Positions 14,004-17,885 of a stretch of DNA of 17,885 nt are shown here, piece after piece. The notes under the pieces were generated by a model. That model did no database searches. It was given only the letters and a program-made list of their open reading frames with translations, and was not told where the DNA came from. Every line of letters begins with the position of its first letter. Positions within the stretch are counted from its first letter, which is position 1. Source of the DNA: Candidatus Woesearchaeota archaeon (GTDB lineage Archaea > Nanobdellota > Nanobdellia > Woesearchaeales > UBA525); contig JAAOYD010000034.1 in assembly GCA_018221165.1 (NCBI GenBank), positions 1-17,885 on the forward strand. Direction: 5' to 3'. A program made the position numbers and the translations under genes.

Positions 14004-14102
14004 ACCGCCTTGAGGAAAGACCGACACCGAGCATGGCGGTACGCCATAATCCCGAGGTGTCGACTCAACCCCGACCTGAGGGAGGGATGATTCCGCGGTT
14101 TT
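14004..14102 (+). ncRNA. Candidate structured RNA, copy 1
   Basis: Outer stem P1: ACCGC (14004-14008) with GCGGT (14095-14099). P2: CGACACC (14022-14028) with GGTGTCG (14056-14062). Capping hairpin: ATGGCG (14033-14038) with CGCCAT (14042-14047). P3: CCC (14069-14071) with GGG (14084-14086), holding the block ACCCCGACCTGAGGGAGGG that is identical in copy 2. P1 is followed directly by TTTT. GA next to P2 faces GA (14054-14055), so tandem G-A pairs, possibly a kink-turn, could form. The + strand is favoured by the T-run and by a G-U pair in copy 2. I see no confident promoter. It lies antisense to the RPA leader. No known RNA family is recognised. Confidence 0.6.
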
Positions 14103-14499
14103 ACCTCATTAAATGTAATGGTATCTTTTCTGCACTGATTGTTTTGAAAGCTAGTTCATAGTCTCTGTTTCGTGTGATGAAGATATTTGCTTTACTGCGT
14201 GGAGCATCAAGAAACGCATAGGTCATTTGTGCAAGATTAGCAGCAACTTTCTCTTCAGAAGTTCCTATCAATCCAAACGTGGGTCTTTGGCCGAATTGAG
14301 CGCCGAAATCATATCCTCGTCCATCTGAATAAAGATAAGCAAAAGCATCAACTGGTTGGATGTCTTCACCGAATAGGATTTGATTGACCCAATCTAAACG
14401 TCGAGCATCGTCTTGTATATCTGCAAGGTGCAGTATAAGGTCTGATAAGACAACACTTAGTTCACGTCTTGGTAGTCTGTGGATTCCATTAATGAGCAT
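14101..14499 (-). CDS. Hypothetical protein
   Basis: A 132-residue soluble protein that I do not recognise. It begins MLINGIHRLPRRELSVVLSDLI; the middle has AYLYSDGRGYDFGAQFGQRPTF and the end KANIFITRNRDYELAFKTI. The order of helices and strands suggests a small alpha/beta fold. I chose ATG 14499 because GGGGGT lies a few bases upstream, whereas the in-frame start at 14520 has no such site. It ends exactly at the T-run of candidate RNA copy 1 and is transcribed toward RPA, so it may share a transcript with RPA. Codon use is like its neighbours. Confidence 0.65.
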   Translation of the reverse strand: MLINGIHRLPRRELSVVLSDLILHLADIQDDARRLDWVNQILFGEDIQPVDAFAYLYSDGRGYDFGAQFGQRPTFGLIGTSEEKVAANLAQMTYAFLDAPRSKANIFITRNRDYELAFKTISAEKIPLHLMR

Positions 14500-14588
14500 A
14501 GTTAACCCCCTTACGAGCACAGAATTCGCCCTGATAATAAAAAGATGACGGGGAACGAGAAGATAGAAAGGAATTGTTTTCTATATGG

Positions 14589-15002
14589 TCAAATATTGGA
14601 GCCTTGTATTTCAACTATCATCGTTTTGCATTTCTCTATGGCTTGCGTTGCTGTCGCGAAGTCCATCCTGCTTCCGTAGTAGGTCAGCGAGTTCCTCTTG
14701 TATCGGAGGTCGTCGAATACTTTGTAGAGGTCTTCTCTTTTGAGGACGTCTCGAAGATAATATCCGAGGCAGAGGTGATTCAGGATATTGAATCCTTCTG
14801 TGAAGGCTATGGCTTGTAAGAACTCGAGTAAGGAAGTGTAATAGTCTTCGAAAACAAAGTTGCAATTCTACTCAGTGATTTCCTTGATGAGACTTATTCT
14901 TTCTTTTGCTGTTTCCCTGAGTGAGTTTGCTCTGTTCTTGTCAGGGGTGATTTTTCTTGATGAAGAATTGCTGATGCAATCATCCCAATCTGCGTCTTTC
15001 AT
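14589..15002 (-). pseudogene. HEPN-domain toxin gene interrupted by an in-frame TAG
   Basis: One frame of 137 codons from ATG 15002 to TGA 14589, open except for TAG at codon 45 (14868-14870). Before it: MKDADWDDCISNSSSRKI and KNRANSLRETAKERI. After it: EDYYTSLLEFLQAIAF, EGFNILNHLCLGYYLRDVL and the HEPN active-site region DDLRYKRNSLTYYG (97-110). The continuity and the match to HEPN proteins on both sides show a gene broken by one nonsense codon. Its ATG overlaps the stop of the nucleotidyltransferase gene (ATGA), the usual MNT-HEPN arrangement, in which HEPN is the ribonuclease toxin. No start codon follows the stop before codon 113, so no active toxin is expected. Other genes here end in TAG, so TAG is an ordinary stop in this genome. 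Confidence 0.85.
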
Positions 15003-15517
15003 GTGAAGACCTCAACCTCGTTGTTGAGTGTTATCCCGTTCATGATGTTGTTCGCTAAGTGGGGAGGTAGTTTCTTTAGGTTCCGGAAGAGTTGTATCGG
15101 TCTTTCTAAACGTTTTTCAAACGTTTCAAGATTAATCTTTGAAGAGCTTTCAACATAGAGGTCTATATCGCTTTCTTCGATGTCTTCTCCTTTGGCATAG
15201 GAGCCGAAAACGATGATTGGTGGATTATTGAGTTCTTGTTTGAGGTAGGCGACTAAGCCTGATTCGTATAGTTGTCTGAGGTTGAAGAGTTTCTTCTCTA
15301 GAAGATAGTTCTCGCTTGTCCTGTCCGCTGTGTAGAAGACGACGTTGCCCATTTTCACTGTTGTGAGTATCTTTTCTTCCTCCAGTTCTTTGCAATATCT
15401 AATGACTGAGGGGAGTGGTAGTTTCAATGTTCGCTCGAGCTCTCGTACCCTGAGCTTTGCTGTTGGTTTGCGGAGGAAGAACGCTGCAAGGGTTCTTTTG
15501 ATATTTTGTAATCTCAT
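14999..15517 (-). CDS. MNT-type nucleotidyltransferase antitoxin with N-terminal winged helix
   Basis: A 172-residue protein. Residues 1-65 form a winged HTH (RVRELERTLKLPLPSVIRYCKELEEEKIL). Residues 101-125 hold the minimal nucleotidyltransferase motif GSYAKGEDIEESDIDLYV, with G105-S106 and catalytic D117 and D119. MNT proteins neutralise HEPN toxins, in studied systems by AMPylating them. The fused wHTH would let it repress its own operon. The stop overlaps the ATG of the broken HEPN gene. The TATA box (TTTAAATATC, minus strand, near 15540-15549) is at leaderless distance and flanked by direct repeats. Confidence 0.88.
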   Translation of the reverse strand: MRLQNIKRTLAAFFLRKPTAKLRVRELERTLKLPLPSVIRYCKELEEEKILTTVKMGNVVFYTADRTSENYLLEKKLFNLRQLYESGLVAYLKQELNNPPIIVFGSYAKGEDIEESDIDLYVESSSKINLETFEKRLERPIQLFRNLKKLPPHLANNIMNGITLNNEVEVFT

Positions 15518-15555
15518 TTGATAGTATAAGTTATCAACTGATATTTAAAGTTATC
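15518..15555 (-). promoter_or_regulatory. Promoter with paired operator repeats of the MNT-HEPN operon
   Basis: AAGTTATC occurs twice, at 15528-15535 and 15548-15555, exactly 20 bases apart (two helical turns), on either side of the TATA box. TTGATA (15518-15523) and TATCAA (15532-15537) form an inverted repeat that reaches the ATG at 15517. Tandem sites on one face of the helix around a TATA box are what an autorepressor with a winged helix would use; the first gene encodes such a domain. Confidence 0.55.
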
Positions 15556-15556
15556 G

Positions 15557-15571
15557 GCTCTGTTTCAGAGC
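15557..15571. repeat. Six-base-pair inverted repeat
   Basis: GCTCTG (15557-15562), TTT, CAGAGC (15566-15571). It lies between the operator repeats and the long palindrome, in the gap of about 110 bases between the MNT gene and the BRO-N gene. A hairpin or protein site; no further evidence. Confidence 0.5.
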
Positions 15572-15577
15572 TCCAAT

Positions 15578-15601
15578 CATTTTGTTGACGTCAACAAAAT
15601 G
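15578..15601. repeat. Perfect 24-base palindrome
   Basis: CATTTTGTTGAC (15578-15589) is followed directly by its reverse complement ending at 15601, with no spacer and no mismatch. It lies just downstream of the BRO-N/DinD-like gene and upstream of the MNT-HEPN promoter. Such symmetry suggests a binding site for a dimeric protein. A TTCTGTTTTT run follows on the + strand, so a terminator hairpin is a second option. Confidence 0.7.
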
Positions 15602-15629
15602 TTCTGTTTTTCTCGATAAAAGAGGAGGA

Positions 15630-16460
15630 CTAACGCTTTTCTATTCTTTTTTTCTTTTCTGTAGTCTCGAGATAATTATCAGGTTTGACAACTGCTTCTC
15701 CGCTTTGCTTTTCAAGCTCTGTTCGAGCGATGCCAGCCACCTTGCCACCCTTCTGCGCAGCATCCTCGTTCTCGTTAAATCCCTGAGCATCCTTGTTCTT
15801 AGCAATCCTCGTCGTTGACGCTTCGCCAAGCATAGTGAAGATGAGTTCCAAGTCATCCATGTGGTCGCGAAGGTTCTCTCGTTGTAATCCTTTGAAGCGT
15901 TTATATTCTGAGGGTGTTTTTTCGAATGTCGCTTTTGAGATTTCTGCTGTGAGTATCGAGTATTCCTTTTTTGTTTTGACGTCGCGCTTCTTCCATTCAT
16001 CGGTGAGCTCGTCTCTGATTGCGATGCCACGGACACGCTTCTCAATCCAAGGTTCAGAGTAGCCTTTTGCCTTATAGAGTTCTCTCATCCTTTTCTGGGC
16101 CAGTTCAGGATCTTCAATCTCTTGAACTCTCTCATAACCGACTTGAGCAAGCCAGAGCTTGAACGGCTCCGCCTTCTTGGAAGGGATGGATTGAATGAGG
16201 CGAAAGACAGCTTTTGTGCTAGCGCAATTCATCCGTTGTAGACCACCCGCTGTAGCAATGGCAAGGGGGGTGGCAATCTGCCCCCACCCTTCAGCAAGTA
16301 TCGCATCTCTGCGTCGCATATCTTTTAGATAGCTCTTTGGGTCCTTGGAATCAGTCAGCACAGCAATGATATCCTCGATGACAAACCACCACTCATCCTC
16401 ATGCCATGTTCTGCGGATAGCTCGGTCTTGGAAGACAACGAGTCCTGTTTCAATATCCAT
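15630..16460 (-). CDS. BRO-N / DinD-like protein
   Basis: A 276-residue protein. Residues 1-100 match the BRO-N domain of phage antirepressors and damage-inducible proteins (AIRRTWHEDEWWFVIEDIIAVL, DPKSYLKDMRRRD, LQRMNCASTKAVFRLIQSIPS). The C-terminus (VAGIARTELEKQSGEAVV, then KPDNYL) matches the end of DinD, a DNA-damage-inducible protein; E. coli DinD binds RecA and inhibits strand exchange. The middle is rich in Lys and Glu and helical. ATG 16460 is chosen because TTATAA near 16484-16489 is centred 26 bases upstream, leaderless; the in-frame start at 16493 would lie upstream of that box. Probably of viral or mobile origin. It lies next to a toxin-antitoxin module and a palindrome. Confidence 0.82.
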   Translation of the reverse strand: MDIETGLVVFQDRAIRRTWHEDEWWFVIEDIIAVLTDSKDPKSYLKDMRRRDAILAEGWGQIATPLAIATAGGLQRMNCASTKAVFRLIQSIPSKKAEPFKLWLAQVGYERVQEIEDPELAQKRMRELYKAKGYSEPWIEKRVRGIAIRDELTDEWKKRDVKTKKEYSILTAEISKATFEKTPSEYKRFKGLQRENLRDHMDDLELIFTMLGEASTTRIAKNKDAQGFNENEDAAQKGGKVAGIARTELEKQSGEAVVKPDNYLETTEKKKRIEKR

Positions 16461-16651
16461 GGGTTGGGTGAAGGACTGCAACGTTATAAGCATTGCGCGC
16501 TCTTGTCCAGTGCAATTCTGATGATATGATGTCTGTGAGTCGAGAATTCTGCGTTTGTAGATTCCATCGGTGGTGCTCCGCTGGCGTGTTCAGAAAATCC
16601 GAGCACAGTGGTTGGAATAACCATTAAAAGAAACGTTTGCTTTGTATACGT

Positions 16652-16940
16652 ATGCGATACTTGTTGGTGGTGTTGTTAATTGCTGGTTGCGCCGAGTGTG
16701 TTGTGCGAGTGCTCCCTCCCGATGGAGTATGCAGTGCGTTCGTCGTGCCCGTTCGGGAGCGCGTGCATCGCAGGGGAGTGCTCGGTGGTGTGCGCTGAGT
16801 GGATACAGCACCCTGACTTCACGAGGAATACGTCCTTGCCAGTGCAGTGCAACGTTGACAGCGACTGCGACTGCGATCACTACCACGACTTCGAAGACTG
16901 CGTCTGCCACCACGGCTACTGCCTAGCTGTCGTCGACTAG
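16652..16940 (+). CDS. Cys-rich secreted or lipoprotein-like small protein, apparently frameshifted
   Basis: The frame starting at ATG 16652 gives MRYLLVVLLIAGC, a signal peptide with a lipobox-like LIAGC, preceded by TTAAAAGA at leaderless distance. It then runs out at a TGA near 16800. The frame ending at TAG 16940 (open from TTG 16680) encodes the rest: SSCPFGSACIAGECSVVCAEW, CNVDSDCDCDHYHDFEDCVC, HHGYC, the regularly spaced cysteines of a disulphide-rich extracellular domain. Joining them needs one +1 shift, best placed near 16730-16745, and the total is then 96 codons. Either a real frameshift mutation, a sequence error, or a shorter intact gene without signal peptide. Function unknown. 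Confidence 0.6.
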
Positions 16941-16950
16941 GATTCTGGCT

Positions 16951-17050
16951 ACTAACCCTACATCTAACCCTTCATCAACTACCTCTCGTTCTTCACCTCC
17001 CTTCTCTCCAACTCCACCTCTACTTCCAACTCCTCCCTCTCCACCACCTT
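16951..17050 (+). other. Tract of 100 bases with a single G
   Basis: Between the Cys-rich gene and RNA copy 2 the + strand consists almost only of C, T and A; the only G is near 16988. No frame looks like a convincing gene: one frame would read as a Pro/Thr/Ser chain to a TGA at 17049-17051, but it is not joined to a gene. A C/U-rich G-poor transcript could be a landing site for a termination factor such as FttA, or a remnant of a Pro-rich linker. The right end overlaps P1 of the RNA. Confidence 0.6.
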
Positions 17051-17151
17051 GAGTCAAAACCGACGCCGAGGATGGCGACTAGAAGGAGCCATAATCGCGA
17101 GGTGTCGATAAGACCCCGACCTGAGGGAGGGTGGGAGCGGTGGTTTGTTTT
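17043..17151 (+). ncRNA. Candidate structured RNA, copy 2
   Basis: Same architecture as copy 1. P1: ACCACC (17043-17048) with GGTGGT (17139-17144). P2: CGACGCC (17061-17067) with GGTGTCG (17101-17107). Hairpin: ATGGC (17072-17076) with GCCAT (17088-17092) and a longer, different loop. P3: CCC (17114-17116) with GGG (17129-17131). Identical blocks with copy 1 include ACCCCGACCTGAGGGAGGG, CGAGGTGTCGA and GCCATAATC. In P1 a G-C pair in copy 1 is A-U here, a compensatory double change. In P2 an A-U is G-U here, which pairs only if the + strand is the RNA. TTTGTTTTC follows. It sits upstream of the RQC-HRDC gene. Confidence 0.6.
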
Positions 17152-17159
17152 CTATATGG
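17145..17159 (-). repeat. Recurrent intergenic motif CCATATAGAAAACAA
   Basis: Read on the minus strand this 15-base motif is identical at 14574-14588, and 14 of 15 bases match on the + strand at 5925-5939 (CCATATAGAAAATAA). TATAGAAAATAA at 73-84 is a partial match. The three good copies lie between genes, one next to RNA copy 2 and one just after the HEPN stop. It could be a TATA-containing promoter element or a protein site. Confidence 0.45.
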
Positions 17160-17216
17160 AAAAGAATAAAATGTTAGTTCAAAAGTTATTTTAACTATAT
17201 AATAACTCCTTTGTGA

Positions 17217-17822
17217 ATGGCTGAGCCAAAAAAATCAGAACAGGAAATCGAAGACCTTGAACACTCACTATGCATTGTCGTTTTAGCTGCAATTGCAGAA
17301 ATACCAAAAAATTTTGGATACACCAAAACCATTGGATTTCTAAAAGGTTCTAAATCAAGATATGTCATTCAGAACAAACTAGATAAAAACGAATATTTTG
17401 GCATACTTTCTGCATTCTCTAGTTCAATTCTAGAATCAATCATAGGATATCTACACGATCAAAGTCTAATAGAAAAAGTGGAAGTTGGTAAATTCAACAG
17501 ACCAACATTAGTAGTATCAAAATTTGGTCTGAGAGTATTGGGAAAAAGAGAGAAGATAAAATTAAACGCGCACATATTCAATAAAAAAGAAGAGATAAAC
17601 GTTTCTGACGAAGTCTTTTACCAAAAAATCAGCAAATTAAGATACGAAATCGCAAAAAGAGAAAATTTACCCGCATTCTGTATTTGTACAAATGAAACAC
17701 TCATAGAGATTACTAATCAAAAACCGAAAACAAAAGAAGAACTATTAAACATTAAGGGTGTTGGTGAAAAGTTCATTGATAATTATTCTGAGGAGTTTTT
17801 AGATATCATCAACAGAAATTGA
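17217..17822 (+). CDS. Orphan RQC-HRDC protein (RecQ helicase C-terminal domains without helicase core)
   Basis: A 201-residue protein. The N-terminal two thirds look like an RQC winged helix (LCIVVLAAIAEIPKNFGYTKTIGFLKGSKS, a helix LESIIGYLHDQSLIEKVEV, then TLVVSKFGLRVL). Residues 131-201 are an HRDC domain (FYQKISKLRYEIAKRENLPA, ITNQKPKTKEELLNIKGVGEKFIDNY). Both normally follow the ATPase domains in RecQ helicases, and bind DNA structures. Here no helicase part precedes them: upstream lie a TTATTTTAA/TATATA region and a leaderless-type start. Base composition is much more AT-rich than the neighbours (AAA, ATA and AGA codons dominate), suggesting recent transfer. It could be a stand-alone structure-binding protein or partner of a helicase elsewhere. 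Confidence 0.82.
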   Translation: MAEPKKSEQEIEDLEHSLCIVVLAAIAEIPKNFGYTKTIGFLKGSKSRYVIQNKLDKNEYFGILSAFSSSILESIIGYLHDQSLIEKVEVGKFNRPTLVVSKFGLRVLGKREKIKLNAHIFNKKEEINVSDEVFYQKISKLRYEIAKRENLPAFCICTNETLIEITNQKPKTKEELLNIKGVGEKFIDNYSEEFLDIINRN

Positions 17823-17885
17823 AAACCGCTTTAGAAGAGCTGAAACGTTAAATTACCACATTCTCAGAACATTTTTAAATTATCA

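Noticed and set aside
16510..16560. Box C/D small RNA suggested by repeated TGATGA-like words
   Set aside because: No consistent C, D', C' and D box order with correct spacing or terminal stem.
1..17885. CRISPR array or rRNA genes
   Set aside because: No regularly spaced identical repeats and no rRNA-like conserved sequence were found on either strand.

Overview
This is chromosomal DNA of an archaeon. RadA, RadB, a replication factor A (RPA) with OB folds and ribosomal protein S2 are all of archaeal type. Most genes have a TATA box centred about 24-28 bases before the start codon, which implies leaderless mRNAs. Small genes such as DUF5654 and DUF2683 proteins, a TRAM RNA chaperone and Cys-rich or thioredoxin-like surface proteins suggest a DPANN lineage such as Woesearchaeota. 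That placement is inference and was not tested.

Layout. 1-1505: the end of an unrecognised reading frame, an HTH protein and a small membrane-anchored protein. 1518-4285: a membrane-anchored parvulin (PpiC) with a degenerate thioredoxin tail, divergent from RadB. 4345-5176: an RHH/RelE toxin-antitoxin pair with a coupled membrane protein. 5180-8571: S2, a P-loop kinase, a CYTH protein, a hypothetical protein, the RNA 2',3'-cyclic phosphodiesterase ThpR and a TRAM protein. 8660-10486: a DUF5654 membrane protein, RadA, and a small conserved protein upstream of radA behind a structured leader. 10669-12600: a hypothetical protein, a DUF2683/RelE pair and a polysaccharide deacetylase. 12636-14499: RPA and a hypothetical protein, with a candidate RNA between them. 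14589-16460: a HEPN/MNT toxin-antitoxin pair whose HEPN gene carries an in-frame TAG, then a BRO-N/DinD-like protein. 16652-17822: a Cys-rich gene with an apparent frameshift, a 100-base tract containing a single G, a second copy of the candidate RNA, and an AT-rich orphan RQC-HRDC protein.

How the genes fit together. The theme is DNA recombination and repair (RadA, RadB, RPA, RQC-HRDC, a DinD-like protein), mixed with three toxin-antitoxin modules and a few RNA-metabolism genes.

The strongest novel signal is a pair of about 100-nt elements (14004-14102 and 17043-17151). They share long identical blocks, a paired-base change in the outer stem, a G-U-preserving change in the second stem, and a T-rich end. 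Each lies beside a DNA-metabolism gene. They look like a structured non-coding RNA on the + strand that I do not recognise. The second is the HEPN toxin gene with its amber stop, which is easy to miss because the stop breaks the reading frame.
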